The notes under the pieces are model-generated. The model ran no database searches, was not told where the DNA came from, and saw only the letters and a program-made list of their open reading frames with translations. From the NCBI GenBank assembly GCA_963720885.1, contig CAVRGW010000006.1, positions 496,001 through 560,000 on the forward strand: a stretch of DNA of 64,000 bases. The letters run 5' to 3'. Shown piece by piece: positions 16,992 to 24,892 of this stretch (within the stretch, counting starts at the first letter, position 1; the number at the start of each line of letters is the position of its first letter). This stretch comes from DATLLN01 sp963720885. Its GTDB lineage: Bacteria; Actinomycetota; Thermoleophilia; Gaiellales; JAICJC01. The translations under genes and the position numbers were made by a program.

Positions 16992-17893
16992 CCGACGAGA
17001 TCATCCGCCGGATCGAGCGCGAGGCGGGCGTTCCCGGGCTGGCCGGGCTGCTGGCGTCGATGCCCGGCGCCGACCTCCGGTCGCTGCTGCTCGACGTCGC
17101 CCGCCGGCGCAGTGCGGAGCGCACGCCGGCCGATCTGATGGCCGACCGCGGCCGCGACGGTACCGTGGCCGCAGCCCCGACCGACGCCCGCCTCCTGCGG
17201 CGCGCCGAGGTGCTGGCGCTGGACGCCGCCGAAGGGTTTGAGGCGCTCGAGCTGTCGCCGGTCTGTCCCGCCGGGTTGAACACGGTGCTCGGCAGGATCG
17301 GCCAGGACAACGTGCTGGCCACCGTCCGCGGCAGCGAGGTGATGGCCGACCCGACCGCGGCGCTGGCGCTCGAGGCGGCCGTCCGCCGCCGCAGCGGCGA
17401 CGGCACAGTGCGGCTGGCGGCCACGCATCGGGTGCTCCGCATGCAGCCGCTCAGCGGCGAGGGCCTCGTGCTGCGCCACTTCCGCCTGCTGGCGCTGGTC
17501 ACCGCCGGACCGTCCGAGCCGGGCAACGCCTTCGAGACGGACGCGCTGGTCGAGCATGCCCGCGTCCACATCCGCCTGCTCCGCCGTACGGAGGCGTCGG
17601 AGATCCGGGTGACCGTGTCGGACGGCGCGCGGCCCGCCGTCGCCGAGCGGGCGCTGGAGCGGCTCGCCGAGGCCTACCCGGACGTGCTGGTCGCGTCCGA
17701 CCCCGAGCGCGAGCACGGCGTCGGCTACTACGCCGGGGCGATGCTGAACGTCACCGCGTACACGCCGTCGGGCGACGCCGTCGACCTGGGCGACGGCGGC
17801 GAGACGGACTGGACGGCGCGGCTGCTGCAGAACCGCAAGGAGCGGCTGTACACCAGCGGCATCGGGCTCGACCGCCTGGTCTCGCTCATGTAG
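16988..17893 (+). CDS. Class II aminoacyl-tRNA synthetase-like protein of unknown function
   Basis: The 301-residue product has a C-terminal GIGLDRLVSLM, which matches class II synthetase motif 3 (as in LysRS/AsnRS). An arginine-rich strand-like segment (LAATHRVLRMQPLSGEGLVLRHFRLLALVTAG) could be a motif 2 analogue. A conserved-looking core reads CPAGLNTVLGRIGQDNVLATVRGSEVMADPT. No tRNA anticodon-binding domain is visible, so a HisZ-like or PoxA-like paralogue is possible. This assignment is inference from short motifs only. The GTG start overlaps the topoisomerase stop as GTGA. Confidence 0.6.
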   Translation: MTDEIIRRIEREAGVPGLAGLLASMPGADLRSLLLDVARRRSAERTPADLMADRGRDGTVAAAPTDARLLRRAEVLALDAAEGFEALELSPVCPAGLNTVLGRIGQDNVLATVRGSEVMADPTAALALEAAVRRRSGDGTVRLAATHRVLRMQPLSGEGLVLRHFRLLALVTAGPSEPGNAFETDALVEHARVHIRLLRRTEASEIRVTVSDGARPAVAERALERLAEAYPDVLVASDPEREHGVGYYAGAMLNVTAYTPSGDAVDLGDGGETDWTARLLQNRKERLYTSGIGLDRLVSLM

Positions 17894-18602
17894 CCGGGTC
17901 GTCCGGCGGCTTCCAGGGGATCAGCGCCCGGTCGTCCGGGTCGGGCGCCGGCCGGCGCACGTGGCGGACGACGACCACGGCGAGCGCCGCCAGGCCGATC
18001 AGCACCGGCGCGCCCAGCACCAGGAACGGCACGGCCAGCAGGCCGTTGTCGGTGTGCCGTTCGGTGCGGCCCTGCACGTGCGGGCCGAAGTCGGGCTCGG
18101 CGATGATCGTCGCCGCCTTGCCCGCCGTCGCGAACTGCGCCTCCGGGTAGATGTTGTCGACCAGCCAGCGGCCGTCCACCTTGCGCACGACGATGTTGAA
18201 CGACTGCGGCCCGACATCCGAGCCCTGCTGGGGGTGGAGGATGACGTGCAGGCCGATCGTGTCGGGCTTGATGAACGTCGGTTGCCAACGGCCGACGTGG
18301 GTGTCACGGCCGGGATACGGCGCAACCGGGATCGACCCGGTCAGCCACTGGGCGCGGGTCATGCCGCCGCGCAGCGTCGAGGTCGACAGGTCGTATGCCC
18401 GCGACAGGTCCTTGCGCTCGACGGCCGCGACCACGAACGCGTCGAGCGTCTCCGTCACGTCGCGGCGCACGTCGCCGGGTACCCGCGGCACGCCCGGAAC
18501 GTTGTACGTGTACTGGTCGGATTGCCCGACACTGCCACAGCCGGCAACGATCAACGTCGCCCAAAGCGCGACGATCCCCATGACGAGCACGCGCCTGCCC
18601 AC
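17886..18602 (-). CDS. Putative lipoprotein with C-terminal membrane segment
   Basis: The 238-residue protein has a lipoprotein signal (VMGIVALWATLIVAGCGSV) with the lipobox Cys at about 22. A soluble domain follows with a tetratricopeptide/NTF2-like feel (DAFVVAAVERKDLSRAYDLSTSTLR, FNIVVRKVDGRWLVDNIYPE). Near the C-terminus is a single helix (LAVPFLVLGAPVLIGLAALAVVVV) and a basic proline-rich tail. Function is unknown. The last 8 bp overlap the convergent synthetase-like gene. The GTG start follows TACGAT by 6 nt. Confidence 0.72.
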   Translation of the reverse strand: MGRRVLVMGIVALWATLIVAGCGSVGQSDQYTYNVPGVPRVPGDVRRDVTETLDAFVVAAVERKDLSRAYDLSTSTLRGGMTRAQWLTGSIPVAPYPGRDTHVGRWQPTFIKPDTIGLHVILHPQQGSDVGPQSFNIVVRKVDGRWLVDNIYPEAQFATAGKAATIIAEPDFGPHVQGRTERHTDNGLLAVPFLVLGAPVLIGLAALAVVVVRHVRRPAPDPDDRALIPWKPPDDPAT

Positions 18603-18608
18603 GGCCGA

Positions 18609-18614
18609 ATCGTA
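18609..18614 (-). promoter_or_regulatory. -10-like hexamer for the lipoprotein gene
   Basis: Minus-strand TACGAT lies 6 nt before the GTG at 18602, without a Shine-Dalgarno sequence. Confidence 0.4.
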
Positions 18615-18636
18615 GCGAGGCTATCCTCTGCCGAGC

Positions 18637-19554
18637 ATGCGCGCGATCGTCACGGGGGGAGCCGGGTTCATCGGGTCACATGTCACCGATGCGCTGCTGG
18701 CACGCGGTGACGAGGTTTGGGTCGTGGACAACCTGGCGTCGGGCAAGCGCGAGCGCGTCCCGGACACCGCGACCTTCGCCGAGCTGGACATCCGCGACGG
18801 CGCGGCGCTGGGATCGCTGGCCGGCGAGGTGCAGCCGCAGGTGGTGTTCCACCTGGCCGCCCAGGCGGACGTCCGCGTGTCGGTCGAGAACCCCGGCCTC
18901 GACGCCGAGGTCAACGTGCTGGGCACGATCGCGGTGCTCAATGCCGCCCGCTCGTGCGACGCCCGGGTGGTCTTCTCCTCCACCGGCGGCGCGCTGTACG
19001 GCGAGGCCGACACCGTGCCCTCGGACGAGGCGACACCGGTCGCGCCGATGGCGCCCTACGGCACCTCCAAGTTCTGCGGCGAGCAGTACCTCGAGCTGTT
19101 CAACCGGCTGCACGGCACGCGCAACGTCACGCTCCGCTACGGCAACGTGTACGGCCCCCGTCAGGACCCGCACGGTGAGGCCGGCGTGGTCGCCATCTTC
19201 TTCGGCAAGCTGGTGGCCGGCGAGACGCCGCTGATCTTCGGCGACGGGCTGCAGACGCGCGACTACGTTCACGTCCGCGACGTGGTCGCCGCCAACCTCG
19301 CGGCCGCCGGATACGACGGCACGCAGGTCGCCTTCAACATCGGCACGGGCGTCGAGACCAACGTGGTCGACCTGCTCGCCTCGTGCCAGTCGGCGGCCGG
19401 CACCGCGCTCGAGCCCGACCACCGGCCGGCACGGTTGGGCGAGCTCTCGCGCAGCGCCCTCGACTGCTCGCGGGCGCACGGCGAGCTGGGCTGGCGTCCG
19501 GCGGTCGAGCTGGACGACGGCCTGCGCGAGACGCTTGCCGCGCTCCACCCGTGA
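18637..19554 (+). CDS. UDP-glucose 4-epimerase-like extended SDR
   Basis: This 305-residue extended SDR has TGGAGFIGSHV at residues 5-15 and VVDNLASGKRERV, VVFHLAAQADVRVSVENP. SSTGGALYGEAD is followed by the YxxxK motif YGTSKFCGE near 145. LRYGNVYGPRQDPHGEAGVV and FGDGLQTRDYVHVRDV are the classic substrate-binding signatures of GalE-type nucleotide-sugar epimerases. It probably supplies an activated sugar for surface polysaccharide. The GTGA overlap with the downstream deacetylase supports that role. Confidence 0.88.
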   Translation: MRAIVTGGAGFIGSHVTDALLARGDEVWVVDNLASGKRERVPDTATFAELDIRDGAALGSLAGEVQPQVVFHLAAQADVRVSVENPGLDAEVNVLGTIAVLNAARSCDARVVFSSTGGALYGEADTVPSDEATPVAPMAPYGTSKFCGEQYLELFNRLHGTRNVTLRYGNVYGPRQDPHGEAGVVAIFFGKLVAGETPLIFGDGLQTRDYVHVRDVVAANLAAAGYDGTQVAFNIGTGVETNVVDLLASCQSAAGTALEPDHRPARLGELSRSALDCSRAHGELGWRPAVELDDGLRETLAALHP

Positions 19555-20165
19555 GCCTGATCTCCCACCGCCACGACCTGGCGGAGCCACTGGTCGCGCT
19601 GACCTTCGACGACGGCCCCGGGCCGCAGACGCCGGCCATCCTCGACCTGTTCGCCGAGCACGCCATGCACGGCACGTTCTTCGTGCTCGGCGAGTCGGTG
19701 GAGGGCCGCGAGGAGATCCTCGCCCGGACGATCGCCGAGGGCCACGAGATCGGCAACCACACCTTCTCCCATCCGCGTGCGCTCGACCTGGACGACGGCG
19801 AGCTGGCCCACGAGATCACCCGCTGCCAACGGACGCTGGGCGGCCGGCCGGCGGTGTTCCGCCCGCCCCACGGCGAGGATCCCGTGCGCTGTGCGCGGAT
19901 CGCCGCCGAACGGGGCATCCCGACCACGGCGCTGTGGTCGGTCGATCCGTCGGACTGGCTGGAGCGGTCGTCCGCCGAGATCGCGCGGATCGTGCTGCGT
20001 GAGGTGCGGGCGGGGTCGATCGTCGATCTACACGACTGCTGGCCGCGGCGCACCAGCACCGACCGCGACCGCACGCCGACCGTCGAGGCGCTGGCGGTCG
20101 TGCTGCCGGAACTGGCCTCCAGGGGCTTTCGGGGCGTCACGGTCTCGGAGCTCATGAAGGCGTAG
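19551..20165 (+). CDS. Polysaccharide deacetylase (NodB homology domain)
   Basis: The 204-residue protein is a single NodB domain (carbohydrate esterase family 4). Motif 1 is TFDDGPGPQTP and motif 2 HEIGNHTFSH with its metal-binding histidines. Motif 3 is FRPPHG; the C-terminal motif is GSIVDLHD. It removes N-acetyl groups from a glycan by a metal-dependent mechanism. No signal peptide is seen, so it may act on a cytoplasmic lipid-linked precursor or leave the cell another way. The GTG start overlaps the epimerase TGA. Confidence 0.88.
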   Translation: MSLISHRHDLAEPLVALTFDDGPGPQTPAILDLFAEHAMHGTFFVLGESVEGREEILARTIAEGHEIGNHTFSHPRALDLDDGELAHEITRCQRTLGGRPAVFRPPHGEDPVRCARIAAERGIPTTALWSVDPSDWLERSSAEIARIVLREVRAGSIVDLHDCWPRRTSTDRDRTPTVEALAVVLPELASRGFRGVTVSELMKA

Positions 20166-20224
20166 AACCGCCTCGTTGCAGGGGTTTCGGATGTCCGTCC
20201 GACGACCGTTCCATACTGCCCGTC

Positions 20225-20273
20225 CCCACTAGATCTTGTGGGTCCGGATGAACCAGACACACAAGACCTTGCG
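20225..20273 (+). promoter_or_regulatory. Two NrdR-box-like palindromes upstream of nrdR-nrdJ
   Basis: Box 1 is CCCACTAGATCTTGTGGG (20225-20242), a near-perfect palindrome that resembles the NrdR consensus ACACWATATWTWGTGT. Box 2 is CACAAGACCTTGCG (20260-20273). Their centres are 33 bp apart, about three helical turns, as expected for paired NrdR boxes. The nrdR ATG follows box 2 by 6 bp, so NrdR probably represses its own operon and nrdJ. Confidence 0.65.
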
Positions 20274-20279
20274 ATCCAC

Positions 20280-20747
20280 ATGAACTGTCCCTTCTGCGAA
20301 CACGGCGAGACCAAGGTGGTCGACTCACGGGTCGCCGGCAAGGGCGCGATCCGCCGGCGCCGCGAGTGCCTGCTCTGCGTCCAGCGCTTCACGACCTTCG
20401 AGCGGATCGAGGAGTCGGCCCTGTTCGTGGTCAAGAAGGACGGTTCGCGGCAGCCCTTCGACCGGGCCAAGCTGATGGCGGGGCTGGTGCGCGCCTGCAC
20501 CAAGCGGCCGGTGTCGCTGGAAGATCTCGAGCGGGCGGCCACCACCATCGAGGCGGGCCTGCGGAACGGCGTCCGCGACGAGATCGCATCGCAGGCGATC
20601 GGGGACGAGGCGCTGGCCGTGCTGCACGACCTGGACAAGGTCGCATACGTCCGGTTCGCATCGATTTACAGGGAATTCGACGGGGTCGAGGAGTTCGAGC
20701 AGGAGCTCGCCAGGATGGAGCTTTCCGGGCGAACACCTGTTCGCTGA
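20280..20747 (+). CDS. nrdR: Transcriptional repressor NrdR
   Basis: The 155-residue protein has an N-terminal zinc ribbon, CPFCEHGETKVVDSRVAGKGAIRRRREC-x2-C, with the invariant arginine run. An ATP-cone follows (VVKKDGSRQPFDRAKLMAGLVRACTKRPV). NrdR senses ATP/dATP and represses ribonucleotide reductase genes. The ATG at 20280 starts exactly at the conserved MNCPFC. An upstream in-frame GTG at 20238 would lie inside box 1 and is rejected. nrdJ follows after 42 bp. Confidence 0.95.
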   Translation: MNCPFCEHGETKVVDSRVAGKGAIRRRRECLLCVQRFTTFERIEESALFVVKKDGSRQPFDRAKLMAGLVRACTKRPVSLEDLERAATTIEAGLRNGVRDEIASQAIGDEALAVLHDLDKVAYVRFASIYREFDGVEEFEQELARMELSGRTPVR

Positions 20748-20789
20748 TCGGCTACACTTACGGGAGAGAAAGACGAGGGAGGAAGCGGC

Positions 20790-23510
20790 ATGGCGACGAC
20801 CGAGAGCGGGATCGAAACACGGGTGCTGGAGGGCCGAGAGGAGGTCTCGGTCGGTGTGCCGCGGTACTTCAGCGAGCCGGGTGTCGACCCCTACGACGCG
20901 GTCGACTGGGAGACGCGCGAGGCGCTGATCCCCGGCAAGGACGGGCCCTCGTTCCAGCAGACCGACGTCGAGTTCCCGGCGTTCTGGAGCCAGACGGCGA
21001 CCAACATCGTCGCCCAGAAGTACTTCCGCGGCAAGCTCAACACGCCGCAGCGCGAGCGGTCGGTCAAGCAGATGATCGGACGGGTCGCCGACACGATCAC
21101 CAACTGGGGCGTCAAGGACGGCTACTTCACCGACGGCGAGGAGGCCGAGGTCTTCCACGCCGAGCTGACGCACCTGCTGCTCCACCAGATGGCGTCGTTC
21201 AACTCGCCGGTGTGGTTCAACGTCGGCTTCGAGGAGAACCCGCAGTGCAGCGCCTGCTTCATCCTCTCGGTGGACGACTCGATGGACTCGATCCTCGAGT
21301 GGATCACCAAGGAGGGTCGGATCTTCCGCGGCGGCTCGGGCTCGGGCATCAACCTGTCCCGCATCCGCTCGTCGAAGGAGCAGCTGTCCAAGGGTGGCTA
21401 CGCCTCCGGGCCGGTCTCGTTCATGCGCGGCGCCGACGCCTCCGCGGGCACGATCAAGTCGGGCGGCAAGACCCGCCGCGCGGCCAAGATGGTCGTGCTG
21501 AACATCGACCACCCGGACATCGAGGAGTTCATCTGGTGCAAGCAGCACGAGGAGGAGAAGGCCCGCGTGCTGCAGGCGGCCGGCTACGACATGAGCCTGG
21601 ACAGCCCCGACTGGGCGTCGATCCAGTACCAGAACGCGAACAACTCGGTGCGCGTCACCGATGAGTTCATGCGCGCCGTGCTCGACGACGAGGACTGGGA
21701 CCTGACCGCCCGCATGGACGGCTCGGTGGTGCGCACGCTGCGCGCCCGCGACCTGATGCGTCAGGTGGCGGAGGCGGCCTGGAAGTGCGCCGATCCCGGC
21801 ATGCACTACGACACGACGATGAACGACTGGCACACCTGCCCCGCGTCGGGCCGGATCAACGCCAGCAACCCGTGCTCGGAGTACCTGCACGTCGACAACA
21901 GCGCCTGCAACCTGGCCAGCCTCAACCTGATGAAGTTCCGCAGCCCGGAGACGGACGAGTTCGAGGTCGAGCGCTTCGAGCGGGCGGTGGACGTGGTCTT
22001 CATGGCCCAGGAGATCCTGGTCTCGAACTCCAGCTACCCGACCGACGAGATCACGCGCAACGCGCACGCGATGCGGCAGCTGGGCATGGGCTACGCCAAC
22101 CTGGGCGCGCTGCTGATGGCCCGTGGGCTGCCCTACGACTCTGACGAGGGCCGGGCCTATGCCGGCGCGATCACGGCGATCATGACCGGCCGCGCGTACC
22201 GCAAGTCGGCCGAGATGGCCAGCCGGATCGGCTCGTTCGAGGAGTACCCGAAGAACTCCGAGGCGATGCTGCGGGTGATCCGCAAGCACCGGGCGGCGGT
22301 CGCCAACATCGACCACGGGCTGGTGCCCGAGGACATGACCGTCGCGGCGCGCAACGCCTGGAACGAGGCGCTGGCGCTGGGCGAGCAGCACGGGTACCGC
22401 AACGCGCAGGCCACCGTGCTTGCCCCGACCGGCACCATCTCCTTCATGATGGATTGCGACACGACGGGCGTGGAGCCGGAGTTCTCGCTGGTCAAGTCGA
22501 AGCGGCTGGTCGGCGGCGGCGACATCACGATCGTCAACCAGACTGTGCCGACTGCGCTCAAGCGGATGGGCTACGCGCCGCATGAGATCGACCAGATCGT
22601 CGCCCACATCAACGAGCACAACACGGTGGTCGGCGCACCCGCCTTCAAGGGCGAGCACCTGGCGGTGTTCGACGTGGCGGTCGGCGACCGGGCGATCCAC
22701 CACATGGGCCACGTCAAGATGATGGCGGCGATCCAGCCGTTCATCTCCGGGGCGATCTCGAAGACCGTCAACCTGCCGAACGATGTCACGGTGGACGACG
22801 TCGCCGATCTCTACCTCGACGCCTGGAAGCTGGGCGTCAAGGCGATCGCCATCTACCGCGACGGCTGCAAGGTGGCGCAGCCGCTCTCGACCGGGCAGAC
22901 CGAGCTGATCGCGGCCAAGCCGCAGCGGCGCGTGATGCCGATCGACCGCACGGAGATCGGACGTAAGTTCAAGGTCGGCGAGTACGAGGGCTACATCCAC
23001 GTCGGGATGTTCCCCGAGGGCGACCCGGGCGACGTGTTCGTCGACATCGCCAAGGAGGGCACCACCCTCGCCGGTCTGATGAACGCGTTCATGATCGCCG
23101 TGTCCGTGGGCATCCAGTACGGCGTGCCGCTGGAGGTGTTCGTCTCGAAGTTCGCGCACATGCGCTTCGAGCCGAGCGGGATGACCAACGACCCGGACAT
23201 CCGGATCGCCAAGTCCATCCCCGACTACATCTTCCGCTGGATGGGCAAGCGCTTCCTGGATCCGGAGACGCAGGCCGACCTGGGCATCATGAGCCAGGCC
23301 GTCCGCGAGCGGATGGCCGCGGGCGAGTACGGCCCGACCGCCGTCAGCGAGACCCCGGACGCACCAGCCGCCGGGCCGGGTCCCGGGCAGACCGCCCTGT
23401 TCAACGCCTGGAACGACGCGCAGGAGTGCGCCAAGTGCGGCGGGCGCAAGGTGCGCACCGGCGCCTGCTACACCTGCCGCGACTGCGGCGACAACTCGGG
23501 CTGCGGGTGA
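20790..23510 (+). CDS. nrdJ: Adenosylcobalamin-dependent (class II) ribonucleoside-diphosphate reductase
   Basis: The 906-residue class II reductase has the substrate-site cysteine in NPQCSACFILSVDDS (about 150), the active-site NPCSE near 360 and SACNLASLNL. PTGTISFMMDCDTTGVEP and the C-terminal zinc-ribbon-like redox tail CAKCGG...CYTCRDCG are also present. It converts ribonucleotides to deoxyribonucleotides using a cobalamin radical, with no oxygen needed. GGGAGGAAG precedes the ATG, a clear Shine-Dalgarno. No cobalamin riboswitch was recognised upstream. Regulation is probably through the NrdR boxes. Confidence 0.95.
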   Translation: MATTESGIETRVLEGREEVSVGVPRYFSEPGVDPYDAVDWETREALIPGKDGPSFQQTDVEFPAFWSQTATNIVAQKYFRGKLNTPQRERSVKQMIGRVADTITNWGVKDGYFTDGEEAEVFHAELTHLLLHQMASFNSPVWFNVGFEENPQCSACFILSVDDSMDSILEWITKEGRIFRGGSGSGINLSRIRSSKEQLSKGGYASGPVSFMRGADASAGTIKSGGKTRRAAKMVVLNIDHPDIEEFIWCKQHEEEKARVLQAAGYDMSLDSPDWASIQYQNANNSVRVTDEFMRAVLDDEDWDLTARMDGSVVRTLRARDLMRQVAEAAWKCADPGMHYDTTMNDWHTCPASGRINASNPCSEYLHVDNSACNLASLNLMKFRSPETDEFEVERFERAVDVVFMAQEILVSNSSYPTDEITRNAHAMRQLGMGYANLGALLMARGLPYDSDEGRAYAGAITAIMTGRAYRKSAEMASRIGSFEEYPKNSEAMLRVIRKHRAAVANIDHGLVPEDMTVAARNAWNEALALGEQHGYRNAQATVLAPTGTISFMMDCDTTGVEPEFSLVKSKRLVGGGDITIVNQTVPTALKRMGYAPHEIDQIVAHINEHNTVVGAPAFKGEHLAVFDVAVGDRAIHHMGHVKMMAAIQPFISGAISKTVNLPNDVTVDDVADLYLDAWKLGVKAIAIYRDGCKVAQPLSTGQTELIAAKPQRRVMPIDRTEIGRKFKVGEYEGYIHVGMFPEGDPGDVFVDIAKEGTTLAGLMNAFMIAVSVGIQYGVPLEVFVSKFAHMRFEPSGMTNDPDIRIAKSIPDYIFRWMGKRFLDPETQADLGIMSQAVRERMAAGEYGPTAVSETPDAPAAGPGPGQTALFNAWNDAQECAKCGGRKVRTGACYTCRDCGDNSGCG

Positions 23511-23986
23511 TGTGCGGCGACATCTCGATGTCATCGTGAACGACACGAGCTCGTTCGAGAACGACAGCTAGAGGTCAACTGGCCGGCGTATGAACATGCG
23601 AGCACCAATGCGCGTGTATACGCCGGCCGGGCGACCGCCGCCGGAACCTCGGCCGGCGTCGCGCAACTCGACCTCTGTACGAGCGACGCGGCTGTTTCGC
23701 TGATGTTTCGTCGTGGTTGGCAGCGCCCAGCGGTTCGGGCCGTCGTGAACCAACTCGACGACCTGCCCTGCGCGCTCGAGCGCCGCTCCTAGGCCCGCTG
23801 GTGTGCGGCCCACTACGGGTGAAGGGGGCCGCGCACGAACACATCGAATCGGCGATTCGTGTCTGAGGGCTTCCAACCGCCGGTGATCGCGAGCGATCGA
23901 GCCGCGAGAGCCGACGGTCCGACGACCTGGCTTGACTGACGCCTATGCCCGTGATATCGATTGCCCTCTCAAATCCAGAGAGCCTA
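23511..23986. other. Gene-free intergenic region
   Basis: No convincing gene lies in these roughly 480 bp. Short minus-strand frames between 23568 and 23876 have arginine/proline-rich shadow composition and no recognisable motif. Near the nrdJ end GACATC-TC-GATGTC (23519-23532) is a small palindrome. The notable element is the 48-nt hairpin at 23581-23628, listed separately. The stretch separates the housekeeping part from the first sugar-import operon. Confidence 0.6.
23581..23628. other. Large GC-rich inverted repeat / hairpin
   Basis: GGCCGGCGTAT (23581-23591) and ATACGCCGGCC (23618-23628) are perfect 11-bp complements. Inside, ACATGCG (23594-23600) and CGCGTGT (23611-23617) pair with one G-U, leaving a 2-nt bulge and a 10-nt loop. 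The whole would be a very stable RNA hairpin or a protein-binding palindrome. No U-tract follows, so a simple intrinsic terminator for nrdJ is only one option. Confidence 0.6.
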
Positions 23987-24001
23987 TTTCATATCGTGAA
24001 A
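23987..24001 (+). promoter_or_regulatory. Putative IclR operator
   Basis: TTTCATATCGTGAAA is an inverted repeat of TTTCA/TGAAA with a 5-bp centre, lying over the GTG start of the IclR gene. A closely similar element (TTTCATATATCGAAA, then AAGTTGA in both) sits in the same place at the second IclR gene (48593). It is probably an autoregulatory site. Confidence 0.5.
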
Positions 24002-24778
24002 GTTGATCGATCTCCTACGCTAATCGGATCGGTGCGCCGCGTCTCTGCGATGCTCGCGTTCATCGCGGAGCATCCGAGAGGCAGTACCGCCACCGAAACG
24101 GCGCGAGGACTCGGGATCCCGCTGCCGACCGCGCACCACGTGCTCAACACGCTGGTTTATGACGGCCTGCTGAGTAAGGACGGCAAGCGTCGCTACCAGC
24201 TCGGGCCGGCGGTCGGTCGTCTGGCAGAGGCTTTCGTCGCGCAGATGTCCGCGCCGGAGCATCTGATCGACCGACTCCGCGAGTTGGCTGACCGCACCGG
24301 CGACACCGCCTATCTGTCGGCATGGCGCAATGGCGACGCCGTGCTGCTGTCGATCATCGAGGGTCGTCGCGCGGTTCGGGTCGCCGGCCTCCACCTCGGC
24401 TACAAGGGTGTGGCGCATGCTCGGGCGTCGGGCAAGGTCCTGCTCGCCTTCGCCCCGGAGGGCACGCTTGAGGACTACTTCGCCGAGCATCGCATCGAGC
24501 GGCGTACCGGTCGCACCCTCGGCGGCGAGGAGGAGCTACGTGCGGAGCTCGACCAGGCCCGAGCGGCTGGCTACGCGCTGGACGTCGAGGAGTTCGCCGA
24601 GGGCGTCGCGTGCATCGCGGCGCCGGTCGCCGACGGGAGCCTGGCGATCGGCGTCTCCCTGCCAATCGAGCGATTCCGTGAGAAGCGACAGCACTTGATC
24701 GACACCGTGGTCGAGGTGGCGGCAAAGACCGTGAAACTCCAGCCGCCGAGCGCGGCGAGCCAGGTCGCGGATGCCTGA
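23996..24778 (+). CDS. IclR family transcriptional regulator
   Basis: The 260-residue protein has an N-terminal winged helix (SVRRVSAMLAFIAEHPRGSTATETARGLGIPLPTAHHVLNTL split over two helices) and a C-terminal IclR ligand domain (YLSAWRNGDAVLLSIIEGRRAVRV, HARASGKVLLAF, EEFAEGVACIAAPV). It is a close paralogue of the regulator at 48609. Alignment puts the real N-terminus at VKVDRSP, so the GTG at 23996 is chosen over the ATG at 23945. It probably controls the adjacent sugar importer at 24893; its effector is unknown. Confidence 0.88.
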   Translation: MKVDRSPTLIGSVRRVSAMLAFIAEHPRGSTATETARGLGIPLPTAHHVLNTLVYDGLLSKDGKRRYQLGPAVGRLAEAFVAQMSAPEHLIDRLRELADRTGDTAYLSAWRNGDAVLLSIIEGRRAVRVAGLHLGYKGVAHARASGKVLLAFAPEGTLEDYFAEHRIERRTGRTLGGEEELRAELDQARAAGYALDVEEFAEGVACIAAPVADGSLAIGVSLPIERFREKRQHLIDTVVEVAAKTVKLQPPSAASQVADA

Positions 24779-24892
24779 ATCCAACAGAGAGCGCAGCGGC
24801 CGATGCTGCTGGATCGCAGGACGGCGAACGGTGGCTGGTGGTAGCGAGATGAGCGAGTGTGACGATTCCGGAGACAACGAACGGAGGAAGAG

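Noticed and set aside
20325..23546. Very long open frame antisense to nrdJ and nrdR
   Set aside because: High-GC shadow of a verified gene; composition is Arg/His/Val/Leu-rich with no family motif, while the opposite strand carries complete nrdR and nrdJ.
23568..23876. Minus-strand frames of 89-102 codons in the nrdJ/IclR gap
   Set aside because: No recognisable motif or ribosome-binding site, and it contains the hairpin; treated as non-coding.
24779..24814. ATCCAACAG / CTGCTGGAT imperfect hairpin after the first IclR gene
   Set aside because: 9-bp stem with a mismatch, 18-nt loop and no U-tract; too weak to call.
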